This document shows positions 1 through 8,348 of a DNA stretch of 33,331 nucleotides, piece by piece. The notes under the pieces are model-generated. The model made no database searches. It was not told where the DNA came from and saw nothing but the letters and a program-made list of their open reading frames with translations. A program made the translations under genes and the position numbers. The stretch comes from Bradyrhizobium altum (GTDB taxonomy: Bacteria > Pseudomonadota > Alphaproteobacteria > Rhizobiales > Xanthobacteraceae), in the NCBI RefSeq assembly GCF_020889705.1, contig NZ_JACMYP010000071.1:1-33331 (forward strand). Reading direction: 5' to 3'. Positions within the stretch are counted from its first letter, which is position 1. Each line of letters starts with the position of its first letter.

Positions 1-1023
1 GATGCGCCGCGCCGCGGCGCGCTGCTGGCCGAAACGACGGCGCGCGTGCCGAGCGACGTTTATTTCCGCGAGCGGGCGCCGTGGCGCATCGGTCTCGTCA
101 AGATGGACTGCGGTCCGACGATGGTGGCGCATCTGCATGCCGACTGCGTCGAAGGGGCGCCCGTCCTCATGTCGTTTCAGCTCGACAAGAGCGGTCAGGC
201 GGTGGCCTTTGCCCGACCCGAGGGGGAGACTCCCAACATGGCAGACGACAGGCAGTGGCGGGAAATGACGGCTGATCCGAAATTCCGGCGTGTGCTCGTA
301 ACCAACGGCCGCGGCGTGATCGGCCAGGAGGCCGTTGCAGCGCTGAAGGCCGCGGGCGCGAAGACGGTGTTCGTCGGCGTTGCCGAACCGTGGCGGCCGT
401 TTGCCGGCGAGCAGCTGTTGCGCGGACAGCAAGGGATCGAGGTCGTCACGCTCGACGCGGCCGACGAAAAGTCTGCGACCGATCTCGCGGCCGACATCGG
501 CGGCAAGGTCGATATCCTCGTCAACACGACGGAATATGTGCGGCCCGGCGGCCTCCTCGACCGCAGGGGCACGAGCATCGCGCGGGACGAGATCGACCAG
601 GCCTATCTCGGCTTCATCAACCTCGCGCAGGCCTTCGGTCCCGCGATGCGGATGCGGGGGGCGGATGGCGTCAACAACAGTGCCGCCTGGGTCAATATCC
701 TGTCGGTCTATGCGCTGGCGAACTGGCCCGCTTTCGGCGCCTACTCGGCATCGCAGGCCGCCTGCCTGTCGCTGTCGCATTGTCTGCGCGCGGAACTCAG
801 GCCCGGCGGTGTCAAGGTTCTGAACCTGTTCACGGGGCCGGTCGATACCGAGTGGTTCCAGACCGTGCCGCCGCCCAAGGTCGCGCCGCGCGCTCTCGCG
901 CAGGCAATCGTGTCCGGCCTCCGCGGCGGGCTCGAGGAGATCTATGTCGGAGACGTTGCCGAGGAAATCAGGCAGCGTCTCACCGCCAATCCGAAAGCGC
1001 TCGAGCGCGAGCTCGACAGATAA
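1..1023 (+). CDS. SDR-family protein with N-terminal OB-like domain (5' partial)
   Basis: The reading frame is open to the window edge, so the N-terminus is missing; the GTG at 46 is internal. The first 70 or so residues (VYFRERAPWRIGLV, then MVAHLHADC) resemble the OB-fold half of DUF35-type zinc-ribbon/OB proteins. From about residue 95 a Rossmann nucleotide-binding fold follows, with VLVTNGRGVIG as the glycine-rich turn. The usual NNAG is replaced by VNTTEY. The catalytic YxxxK appears as YSASQ, so the lysine is glutamine (codon 754-756). The fold and the short-chain dehydrogenase family are clear, but dehydrogenase activity is doubtful. It ends 34 bases before the cyclase gene and probably shares its transcript. 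The substrate is unknown; the neighbours suggest processing of an imported cyclic or acyl compound. Confidence 0.8.
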   Translation, partial: DAPRRGALLAETTARVPSDVYFRERAPWRIGLVKMDCGPTMVAHLHADCVEGAPVLMSFQLDKSGQAVAFARPEGETPNMADDRQWREMTADPKFRRVLVTNGRGVIGQEAVAALKAAGAKTVFVGVAEPWRPFAGEQLLRGQQGIEVVTLDAADEKSATDLAADIGGKVDILVNTTEYVRPGGLLDRRGTSIARDEIDQAYLGFINLAQAFGPAMRMRGADGVNNSAAWVNILSVYALANWPAFGAYSASQAACLSLSHCLRAELRPGGVKVLNLFTGPVDTEWFQTVPPPKVAPRALAQAIVSGLRGGLEEIYVGDVAEEIRQRLTANPKALERELDR

Positions 1024-1057
1024 GATCAGGGTTTCAACCAAGCAGGAGGACGTGACG

Positions 1058-1840
1058 ATGCAAAGCAAGAATCTCCTGGAGCTCGCAGGTGCGATCTCGT
1101 CCGGCGCGGTGCGCGTCGTCGATCTGACCTTCACGCTCAGTCCGGATTTTCCGGTCATCGTGCTGCCGCCGGAGTTTGGCCAGGCAGCTCCCGTCCGGAT
1201 CCAGGAGATTTCGCGATATGACGGTCGCGGTCCGGCCTGGTACTGGAACAACGTGACGTTCGGCGAGCACACCGGCACGCATTTCGATGCGCCGATTCAC
1301 TGGTTCACCGGCAAGGACCTGCCGAACAACGCCGTCGATACAATGCCTGCCAAGGACATGATCGCTCCGGCGTGCGTGATCGACTGCTCGGCCGGGGCAG
1401 CGCAGGATCCGGATTTCCTGCTGACCGTTCCGCTCGTCGAAGCCTGGGAGGCGAAGCACGGACGGATTCCCGAGCGGCACTGGGTTCTGCTGCGCACCGA
1501 CTGGTCGAAGAAGGGCTGGCGCGACTACGCCAACCTCAGGGATGACGGCGCGCACACGCCGGGTCCGAATCCGGCCGTGATGAAATGGCTGGTGGAGGAG
1601 CGCGGCATCATCGGCTTCGGCACCGAGACGATCGGCACCGACGCGGGGCAGGCCGGCCATTTCGAGCCGCCTTATCCGGCGCATCACTTCCTGCACGGCG
1701 CCGGCCGGTATGGCCTTCAGTGTCTCTGCAATCTCGATCAGCTTCCCGCCACCGGCGCCATCATTGTGGCTTCGCCCTTGAAGATCCAGAACGGTTCCGG
1801 CAGCCCGCTGCGCGTGATCGCGTTGGTGTCGGCAGACTGA
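1058..1840 (+). CDS. cyclase family protein (kynurenine formamidase-like metal hydrolase)
   Basis: A 260-residue soluble protein of the PF04199 cyclase/formamidase family, whose members are metal-dependent hydrolases acting on amides or cyclic substrates. The metal-binding signature HTGTHFDAPIHW lies near residue 70, and GFGTETIGTD and PYPAHHFLHG supply the usual downstream conserved segments. I chose the ATG at 1058 because AGGAGG at 1044-1049 sits eight bases upstream; the frame itself is open further 5' inside the SDR gene. It is flanked by the SDR gene and a periplasmic binding protein on the same strand. The substrate cannot be told from sequence; formamidase is only one option in this broad family. 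Confidence 0.85.
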   Translation: MQSKNLLELAGAISSGAVRVVDLTFTLSPDFPVIVLPPEFGQAAPVRIQEISRYDGRGPAWYWNNVTFGEHTGTHFDAPIHWFTGKDLPNNAVDTMPAKDMIAPACVIDCSAGAAQDPDFLLTVPLVEAWEAKHGRIPERHWVLLRTDWSKKGWRDYANLRDDGAHTPGPNPAVMKWLVEERGIIGFGTETIGTDAGQAGHFEPPYPAHHFLHGAGRYGLQCLCNLDQLPATGAIIVASPLKIQNGSGSPLRVIALVSAD

Positions 1841-1897
1841 AGCGAGCGGATGGCGCTTGCCCGATAGAATAAACGCAAATCAAGAAAGACAGGTGCC

Positions 1898-3055
1898 ATG
1901 ATCTCTATCAAGACCCTGCTGGCTTCTGCCGCGCTGCTTGTCGCCGTTCCGCAGGTCGGGCAGGCGGAGATCCTCGTCGGATTCGTCACCGGCCTCAGCG
2001 GGCCGGTGTCGTCAATCGGGATTCCGAATGCAAAAGGATTAGCGGCGGGCGAAGCCCATATCGGCGAAGTCGGCGGTGAGAAGCTCCGCGTCATTCAACT
2101 TGACGACGGCTCCGATCCCACGGCGTCGGCGCGTAATGCGCGCAAGCTCGTCGAGCAGGAGAAGGTCGACATCCTCATCGGCACGTCGGGTGCGCCGCAG
2201 ACGCTGGCGATGGCGACAGCCGCGATCGAGATGAAGATTCCAATGATCGCGGTGTCGCCGATCGCGGCGGTGCCGCCCGGCGATGGCGGGCCTTGGGTCG
2301 TGCAGACGCCGCAACCGACGCCGCTTCTCGTTCAGGGCATTGTCGACCACATGAAGGCGCGAGGGTTGAAGACCGTCGCATTCATCGGCTTCTCGGATGC
2401 CTTCGGCGACCTCATGTACGATTCGCTGTCGCAGAGCGCCAAGGCGGCCGACATCAAGGTGATCGCCAACGAGCGATACGCCCGATCGGATTCGTCGGTG
2501 ACCGCCCAGGTGCTGCGCGCGTTGGCGGCTCGCCCCGACGCCATCATGCTTGGCGGCACGGGAACGCCGGGTGCGCTGCCGGTGATCGCCTTGTCCGAGC
2601 GTGGATACAAGGGGCCGCTCTACGGCAATCATGGACTCATCAGTGCCGATTTCCTGCGGCTCGCCGGTAAGGCCGCCAACGGAATTATTTGCCCGACCGG
2701 GCCGGTGACCGCGGCCGAGCAGCTGCCAGCCAGCAATCCGATCCAGAAGGTCGCCTTGGCGTTCCGCGCGACCTTCGAGAAGGCGAATGGCGAGGCGCCG
2801 ACCGACTCGTTCTCGTCCTATTCCTTTGACGGCTGGCTGGTGTTCGTCGATGCGGCCAAGCGCGCGATGGCGACCGGCGCCAAGCCGGGCTCGCCGGAAT
2901 TCCGCGTCGCGCTTCGCGAGGCGCTGTTCACCACCAAGGAACTGGCCGGGACCCAGGGCGTCTACTCCTACACGCCGGCGGATCGCCACGGCGTCGATGC
3001 GCGTGCGCGGATCCTGGTTCAGATCGAGGACGGCAAGTACAAGCTGCTGCCGTGA
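1898..3055 (+). CDS. ABC transporter substrate-binding protein, branched-chain amino acid type
   Basis: A 385-residue periplasmic binding protein of the LivK/Peripla_BP_6 type. A signal peptide is evident (MISIKTLLASAALLVAVPQ, cleavage likely after GQA). The mature protein begins EILVGFVTGLSGPVSSIG, typical of type I two-lobed binding proteins, and continues with DDGSDPTASARNARKLVEQ and a second lobe. The length is normal for the family. No permease or ATPase gene follows; the next gene is a MarR regulator on the other strand, so the rest of the transporter must lie upstream of this window or elsewhere. Clustering with the SDR and cyclase genes suggests uptake of their substrate. Members of this family bind amino acids but also aromatic acids and amides. 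Confidence 0.88.
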   Translation: MISIKTLLASAALLVAVPQVGQAEILVGFVTGLSGPVSSIGIPNAKGLAAGEAHIGEVGGEKLRVIQLDDGSDPTASARNARKLVEQEKVDILIGTSGAPQTLAMATAAIEMKIPMIAVSPIAAVPPGDGGPWVVQTPQPTPLLVQGIVDHMKARGLKTVAFIGFSDAFGDLMYDSLSQSAKAADIKVIANERYARSDSSVTAQVLRALAARPDAIMLGGTGTPGALPVIALSERGYKGPLYGNHGLISADFLRLAGKAANGIICPTGPVTAAEQLPASNPIQKVALAFRATFEKANGEAPTDSFSSYSFDGWLVFVDAAKRAMATGAKPGSPEFRVALREALFTTKELAGTQGVYSYTPADRHGVDARARILVQIEDGKYKLLP

Positions 3056-3266
3056 TTGAGCGGTATTGCGTCGGAGTGCAACGTGCAGGCCAACAGCGGC
3101 AAGCCGATGGAAGAGGGCATCGCGCCGCCGGCCTGGGCGCGTGCGGTCGATTTGTTTTCGCCGTCGGACAGGAAGAAGGGTACGCTGCGCAATGCGGGTG
3201 TGACGGCGGATACGTGGGATCGTGAAGCGGTCGGCATTCGGGTTCGACGCCAGCCACGGCTTCGGG

Positions 3267-3773
3267 TCATGGTTTCTGCATCGCGTCCCTGACGACGCCC
3301 TTGAGCTCGTCGAGCTCGCCGGTCAATCCTTCGAGCCGGTCAGCCGGGAATCCCGCCAGCAGCTCCGCCAGCCATGAGCCATGGCTCTTCGCCATGCGCC
3401 TGAAGGCCTTGCGGCCCTCGACGGTCATGCAAACGATCTGCACGCGACGATCGAGGTTAGAGGGCGTGCGCGTGATGTAGCCGTCCTCGACCAGGCGATC
3501 GACGATGGGTGTGAGGTTTCCGGCGGAGACCATCAGGCGCTTCGGCAGCTCGCCCAGCACCAGTCCACTCGGCTCGCGGTCAAGCTGGGCCAGCACGTCG
3601 AAGCGCGGCATGGTGAAATCGAATTCCTCGCGGAACCGGCGCCGCAGCTCGCCCTCGATCAGGGTTGTGCAGGCAAGCAGCCGAAGCCAAAGCCGTGTCT
3701 GAGCCCGGTACTCGGCCTCCTGATCAACCCCGCTCTTGGGCGAAACAGGTGGGGACTCCTTCGCGACTGCCAA
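3267..3773 (-). CDS. MarR family transcriptional regulator
   Basis: A winged-helix regulator of about 168 residues. The helix-turn-helix spans roughly LGELPKRLMVSAGNLTPIVD, and the wing is DRRVQIVCMTVEGRKAF, matching the MarR DxR...LT pattern. I chose the TTG at 3773 because AGGAG lies seven bases upstream of it; an ATG at 3830 would add 19 residues with poor family likeness. The gene converges on the binding-protein gene across about 210 bases. MarR proteins usually repress neighbouring or divergent genes in response to phenolic ligands, but no operator could be recognised here and the target is unknown. Confidence 0.85.
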   Translation of the reverse strand: MAVAKESPPVSPKSGVDQEAEYRAQTRLWLRLLACTTLIEGELRRRFREEFDFTMPRFDVLAQLDREPSGLVLGELPKRLMVSAGNLTPIVDRLVEDGYITRTPSNLDRRVQIVCMTVEGRKAFRRMAKSHGSWLAELLAGFPADRLEGLTGELDELKGVVRDAMQKP

Positions 3774-4410
3774 ATCAAATCTCCTGCGGCATCCGGGGCC
3801 GCTGAACACGGCGACCTCGATGTCGCCCACAAGATAGTTCGTGCCAAAAGTAAATTCAAGGCTCGTTCAACGCGCACCGAAGCTGCTTGCCGATCTACAA
3901 TTTTGCGGAGCTTTGAGTGGTGAACAACTATCCCCATGGTTGTCCAATGGGCGCCTCGGTGATCTTTTGGTCTGTATTGATACTTTAGACTTAAAATAAA
4001 TCCGCGGCCTCTGCCGTGGGATTGAACGAGCCCGCGGCAAACGACGCCGCGGTTCCTCTCGTGTACCCTTCCGTGTTGACCGCGACGGTGCAGCCTGAGG
4101 CGACTTGCGAGCGGAACCGCCGTACGCGCCCACGTCCTAGCGTAGCTGCGCTTGAGTCCAAGACGTACTCGGCCCGGTGGGTCTAACTGACAGCAACGAA
4201 AGATCGTCGGGTAGCAGTTTGTCGTCCGGCTCGACGACAACGCGGGCGGCATCGGGGGCGAGGCGCATACATGGCGGCGGTCCGGCCGAATGGTCGTGGG
4301 TTGGCGGGATCGCCGCCGCGGTCGAACGCGGTAATTGACGCCGATACAATAACTCATCGGCTAGTTCTTGCTGGCTCCAGACCCCGCACAATTGGTCAGA
4401 ATGGGCGAGC
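3774..4410. other. intergenic stretch without a recognisable gene
   Basis: About 640 bases between the MarR gene and the frameshifted exported-protein gene. It contains an AT-rich segment near 3890-4005 and several CCGCGG-containing repeats near 4000-4055. Short frames exist on both strands, but none has a ribosome binding site together with a plausible protein. A minus-strand stretch around 4137-4300 has protein-like composition but no recognisable family. Confidence 0.5.
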
Positions 4411-4846
4411 CTAAAAGTCTGGACCAAATGCGTCATTGTTGAACTGGGCTGAAGCCTCGTCGTTGTCCATGCTGTTGATGAGGTTCTGCTCGGAGTTCGT
4501 AAAGCCACCTGCCGAGGGTGCATTTGACGGCAGCGCACCATAACTGGCGAGATATTTGTTCATCGCGGCCACGCTGCCGACATACGCACAGCTACATCCG
4601 GCGGGATCCGCGTAGACGTAGTAGGGGCGTCCGCCCGTTTGCCGTGGCTGGAATTGATTGGGCGGGAATGACATCAGCCGGTTCATCTTCTCCGGCGGTC
4701 GTGGCGGCAATGGGATTAAACCCCGACGATATCAATAATTGGCCCATTGATTGCTGAGGGTAGCCGGGAGCAACCGAGTACAACAGGACGAGAAAAGCGA
4801 TTGGGAAGATGCCTGCACCAGCACGTGCAGACTGAAGGCTCATCAT
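4411..4846 (-). pseudogene. small exported protein gene, split by a single-base frameshift
   Basis: Two overlapping minus-strand frames look like halves of one gene. The 5' half starts at 4846 with a signal peptide (MMSLQSARAGAGIFPIAFLV) and runs to SSGFNPIAATTA. The 3' half continues in another frame as EKMNRLMSFPPNQFQPR, then PAGCSCAYVGSVAAMNKYL, ending at 4411. Removing one base of the CC at 4692-4693 joins them cleanly, giving a protein of about 144 residues. The family is unnamed; I recognise no function. It is either a real disruption or a sequencing error. If translation restarts, only the signal-less 3' half would be made. Confidence 0.6.
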
Positions 4847-5085
4847 TTTCCTCCAAGTTCAGTTAAGGCGTACCCGGCTTCAAGTTCGAAATCTCGCTTC
4901 GCCATCAGCCAACTGTCGCATTCATAGTGATCGAATTCGGCCAATTGCGCGGAAGCAACCATGCGTCGCTCGAGCAGCGCGCGTGTGAATACGAGGCGTG
5001 ACTACGAGCGCGTCAAAAGCGAACTGCAGGCTTGATGTATGATCCGTGCCAGGCGGCAGCTACGTGCCGCCCGGCATGGACGCGC

Positions 5086-5745
5086 TCAATAACAAGGAGG
5101 ATAGGGATAATAGCCGCAATAGGGCCGGGCGTAGACGGCTCCGACGGCGGCAGCTCCAACAGCAGCGGCTCCGGCGTACATCGCGCCCCGGTATGCGGTG
5201 CGCCGCGCGACGCCCGCAAAGGAAAGCGGTGTAAAGGGGCGGCCGATGATATCGATGAAGATCGAGGCTGCGCCGTCGGCACCGGTGAGATCACCTTCGA
5301 GTGTCTGGACGGTGAAGACCAGCTTGTCCCCATCCAGCTTCGGGTTTTTCAGGACGACCACGGCATCCCTTACGGAGCCGTCCTTGCTGTTGAAAGCCGA
5401 AACAGTCGCGTTCGGAGGATCGTTGGCAAAGCTGTCCTTGCCCGTGGCCCAGTCGGCGATGATGTCAGCCGTGAGTTGGTGGCCGGCGGCGCGCACAGGC
5501 CGGTCTGCAAATATGATCGAGTTCGGCGTGATCCCGGTGAGAACAAGGCTGTCACCCTGCAATGTTGCCCCCCGGGAATTGAGTACGATGAGCGATGGCA
5601 CAATCTGAGCATGTGCAGCAGAGGGCGTGCCGATCGTCTTCAGGTTTCCGTTGGGCGCGCTTTGAGCCAGCGCGGTCCTTGCGGCGAGCAGTAACGTCGC
5701 CGCCAGCAATGCCATGCAAATCTGCACGCCGTTCTTGTTGCGCAT
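5086..5745 (-). CDS. exported protein with C-terminal AGVARRT module (paralog of the gene at 16300)
   Basis: A secreted protein of about 219 residues. The start at 5745 is supported by GGGAG six to seven bases upstream; a longer in-frame start at 5793 lacks this. The signal peptide ends near ARTALAQS. The body (VPSLIVLNSRGATLQG, then GITPNSIIFADRPVR, then PPNATVSAF) is closely matched by the gene at 16300-16959. The end consists of a short module, IIGRPFTPLSFAGVARRT, an Ala/Gly-rich segment that could insert in or lie on a membrane, and a tyrosine/proline/cysteine tail (CGYYPYPPCY). The function is unknown. An oriented TTGCATAG element lies 81 bases upstream of the start. Confidence 0.85.
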   Translation of the reverse strand: MRNKNGVQICMALLAATLLLAARTALAQSAPNGNLKTIGTPSAAHAQIVPSLIVLNSRGATLQGDSLVLTGITPNSIIFADRPVRAAGHQLTADIIADWATGKDSFANDPPNATVSAFNSKDGSVRDAVVVLKNPKLDGDKLVFTVQTLEGDLTGADGAASIFIDIIGRPFTPLSFAGVARRTAYRGAMYAGAAAVGAAAVGAVYARPYCGYYPYPPCY

Positions 5746-5825
5746 CTCGTTCTCCCGTGCGATCAGCCGGAGCCTTCCGGCAGGTTGGATCATGTGCGGA
5801 CCGTAGACAGCACCTGGGAGGCCGC

Positions 5826-5842
5826 CTATGCAAAATCGGCAG
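5826..5842 (-). promoter_or_regulatory. TTGCATAG element upstream of exported-protein gene
   Basis: On the minus strand this reads CTGCCGATTTTGCATAG and points at the gene starting at 5745. It is one of about ten similar intergenic copies in the accessory region. Its role as promoter or operator is inferred. Confidence 0.5.
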
Positions 5843-5859
5843 GAATGAACGCAGATCGG

Positions 5860-7164
5860 TTATGGCGCTTTCAGCATGGGCCGGCGCGCATGTATGAGGT
5901 TCTCAACCCTGTTGGCGGCAACGTTCAACGTCGCCATGTCCGCTGCATCCTTGTCACCATCCGCAGCTTTAAGGCGCTGGTTGCTCAAGATGTCGTCAAT
6001 CCGGTTTTCTATTTCGGACAATTCGTCTTCGCGCTCCGCCTTGCGAACGCGACGAGCCAAGGCATAGAGCGAGTCGAGCGCCACTTCATCCGGTTTCGAT
6101 GTCCGCAGGTCGATGAACCGCCAGGCCGCCGCGAGAATCGAGACCAATCCGCCAAGGATCATCGGCGTCAGGTAGATCGCATTGCTCCATTCGTCCAAAA
6201 AGCTCTGTTGGGTGCCATTGAAGTACTCTGCCGCACCCGCATGGACCGGCAGGAAGGCGTCGGGGTCCGTGTCGGGAGCGGTGACCTGCGCCAGCAGCGG
6301 CAATTCGCGGATGAGGTCGCGCCGCGCGGCGAGGAGCGATCGCGTCAGGTCGGCAATGGTGTCGGGATTGAGCTTCTTTTGCGCGACCAAGTAGAATGAC
6401 ACACGCAACGTCGTCAGGTCGTCGCTCGGAAGCGGCGGCGCACCACGTAGCGTGCCCTTCGGTACATCGAAGCTTTCATAGGCGCGATGGCTATCCGCAA
6501 TCGCCCCGGCCGATTCGATGGGAATGAGCACCGGCTGGGACTTCGCACTTTGCGGGAAGAGGCTGCGCGTCAGCGCTAGGTATTTTTCGGTCAGGGGAAG
6601 CACAAGCAGAAGTGCGTCGACGCTCCTTGAGGCGATAGCGCGGCGTACGTCAGGCGCTGGGATATCCTTGAAGGTGACCTTCGCGTGATCGAGATCATAT
6701 TCCTGACGCAGCGCGTCGACCACGGTTCTGTTGGTCTCTCCGCCGACCACGCCGACGCTGTGGCCTTTCAGGCTCGGCACATCAGTCAGCGACGAACCAG
6801 GAGGGGCCAAAACCAGCACAACGGCGTGGGTAAGCACGAGGACGGCCTGGGCCTGCGACAGGTCACCGACGTCGCCACGGACGACGGCGAGATCGACTTT
6901 GCCCGATGAGAAGGCCCTGGCAGCTTCGAGCGTGCCCGGCTGCCTGACGATCCGCAGCCTTACCGGCGCCCCTGTCGCGGTCAGCCGATCAGCGATGGCG
7001 GACAGGATCTTGTCAGATTCGCCATCAAGCGATCCGACGGCGACTGTCAGCGAGACCGGACGGACATACCAGAGATAGGCGAACAGCCCGGCGCCAATGG
7101 CCAGCAGGAAGACGCCGCTCACCATTACGATACGTAGCCAGGCCGGCATTTTGATTGCTGTCAT
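5860..7164 (-). CDS. TAXI family TRAP-type solute-binding protein, membrane anchored
   Basis: 434 residues. An N-terminal membrane segment (VMVSGVFLLAIGAGLFAYLW) precedes a periplasmic domain of the TAXI family (VAVGSLDGESDKILSAIADRL; then VDLAVVRGDVGDL; then GHSVGVVGGETNRTVV). A second membrane segment (LTPMILGGLVSILAAAWRF, near residue 330) is followed by a charged, probably cytoplasmic tail with coiled-coil character (RVRKAEREDELSEIENRIDD). Classical TAXI proteins are free periplasmic binders working with a DctQM permease; none is present here. The double anchor and cytoplasmic tail suggest a sensing or scaffold role, which is inference. It ends 17 bases upstream of the AraC gene's stop region on the same strand. 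Confidence 0.82.
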   Translation of the reverse strand: MTAIKMPAWLRIVMVSGVFLLAIGAGLFAYLWYVRPVSLTVAVGSLDGESDKILSAIADRLTATGAPVRLRIVRQPGTLEAARAFSSGKVDLAVVRGDVGDLSQAQAVLVLTHAVVLVLAPPGSSLTDVPSLKGHSVGVVGGETNRTVVDALRQEYDLDHAKVTFKDIPAPDVRRAIASRSVDALLLVLPLTEKYLALTRSLFPQSAKSQPVLIPIESAGAIADSHRAYESFDVPKGTLRGAPPLPSDDLTTLRVSFYLVAQKKLNPDTIADLTRSLLAARRDLIRELPLLAQVTAPDTDPDAFLPVHAGAAEYFNGTQQSFLDEWSNAIYLTPMILGGLVSILAAAWRFIDLRTSKPDEVALDSLYALARRVRKAEREDELSEIENRIDDILSNQRLKAADGDKDAADMATLNVAANRVENLIHARRPMLKAP

Positions 7165-7181
7165 CGAGCAGCTCTCCGAAC

Positions 7182-8126
7182 TCAGCTAGCGTTGCGCTGA
7201 AGCGTCGTCAACGGCGCTTCTCCGAAAGCGGCACGGTAAGTCGCGGCAAAGCGTCCGAGCTCAAAGAATTGATGCTCCCGCGCGATGCTGGCGACGCTTG
7301 CCGTGGAAGGGTCGGCGTGCCGCAACGCGGCACGGGCGTTGTTCAGCCTGCGCAACAGCAGGTATCGCATCGGGCTGACGCCGAGAAGCTCGCGACAGCA
7401 CATCCGCAATGTGCGTTCGGCTACGCCGATTTCGGCACAAAGATCAGGCAGCGTGACCTTCCGGCCGACAGATTTGCGTAGAGCTGTTTCGAAGCGGGCC
7501 ATCAAAGCGGTGTGATTGGAGCGCGTCCTGGAACGGTCTTCCGTCCCGTCGCTGGCCAAGCAATGGACTATAGCGTGAAGCATGTCCTGTTCGAGCGCTC
7601 TCGCCACTTCGGGCTGCTCAATCAGTTTGCCTGCGGGAGTCGCCAGGTGGCAAGCGTGTCGGAACAGGTGCTGAAAACGGGACAAGTCGGCGCCGATAGG
7701 GTGGAGCAGTCTGGTGGCGTGCGGAGGCAGGATCGGGTGGCCGGTCAATGCCGCACCACTGTTTGCGAGTTGATCCAGGGGCAGGGATATCAGGCCCCAT
7801 TGGCATTTTTCGCCCGATCGCTGATGCATCTGCAGGCCTGGGCCATGAAAGGCGATCTGGTCACTTTGGAAAGCAAACCCGTCGCATTCCAGTCTCGTCC
7901 GGCCAACTGGAAAGGACAAAAAGACCCTGTCGGCTGCGAGCGAGATGCAGGCAATGCGCGGCAGCCATTCGCGCAACCGCATGATGACGAGATGTTCCAG
8001 TTTCAGCCGCAGCAACTCCGCTTCGAAATCTCCGGGACCTGTCATCATGAGATTGACGCCGGCGTCACCAAATCCGGCTTCGTAGGCTCCGGGATCGTCA
8101 AACCTTGAGATGGAGTGTTCAGCCAT
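7182..8126 (-). CDS. AraC family transcriptional regulator
   Basis: About 314 residues if the ATG at 8126 (MAEHSISRF) is the start, which fits family likeness; in-frame starts at 8141, 8180 and a TTG at 8210 are possible. The N-terminal 190 residues form a sensory domain with no strong named match. The C-terminal AraC DNA-binding domain has two helix-turn-helix units: LPDLCAEIGVAERTLRMCCR, then SVASIAREHQFFELGRFAA, closed by the typical YRAAFGEAP. A TTGCATAG element lies just upstream at 8225-8239, compatible with autoregulation. It shares its architecture with the regulator at 8349. It lies 17 bases upstream of the TAXI gene and may be cotranscribed with it. Confidence 0.88.
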   Translation of the reverse strand: MAEHSISRFDDPGAYEAGFGDAGVNLMMTGPGDFEAELLRLKLEHLVIMRLREWLPRIACISLAADRVFLSFPVGRTRLECDGFAFQSDQIAFHGPGLQMHQRSGEKCQWGLISLPLDQLANSGAALTGHPILPPHATRLLHPIGADLSRFQHLFRHACHLATPAGKLIEQPEVARALEQDMLHAIVHCLASDGTEDRSRTRSNHTALMARFETALRKSVGRKVTLPDLCAEIGVAERTLRMCCRELLGVSPMRYLLLRRLNNARAALRHADPSTASVASIAREHQFFELGRFAATYRAAFGEAPLTTLQRNAS

Positions 8127-8224
8127 ATCCTCTTGTCCCATCGGACGGGCGAATTGCTCTTGCGACCCTTCAATGCCCATGGGCCTCTTCGATGAGGCAC
8201 CATCAGGCAATGGATAGGGTTCGA

Positions 8225-8239
8225 CTATGCAATTCCGGC
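8225..8239 (-). promoter_or_regulatory. TTGCATAG element upstream of AraC gene
   Basis: The minus-strand sequence GCCGGAATTGCATAG is followed by TCGA and points at the AraC gene. It lies 84-99 bases from the two most likely starts. Confidence 0.5.
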
Positions 8240-8348
8240 GCCGTGAGACGAAATGGCGCGCTTCAGCACGCGCGGAAGGACATTTCGAGCAAAAGCCGCG
8301 CTACGCAAATCGACCGGTCGATTTGCGTTGGTTTAGGCAAAGGCTGCG

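Noticed and set aside
3056..3292. A 78-residue open frame directly after the binding-protein stop codon.
   Set aside because: Starts with TTG, no ribosome binding site, low-complexity basic C-terminus and no family likeness; probably intergenic.
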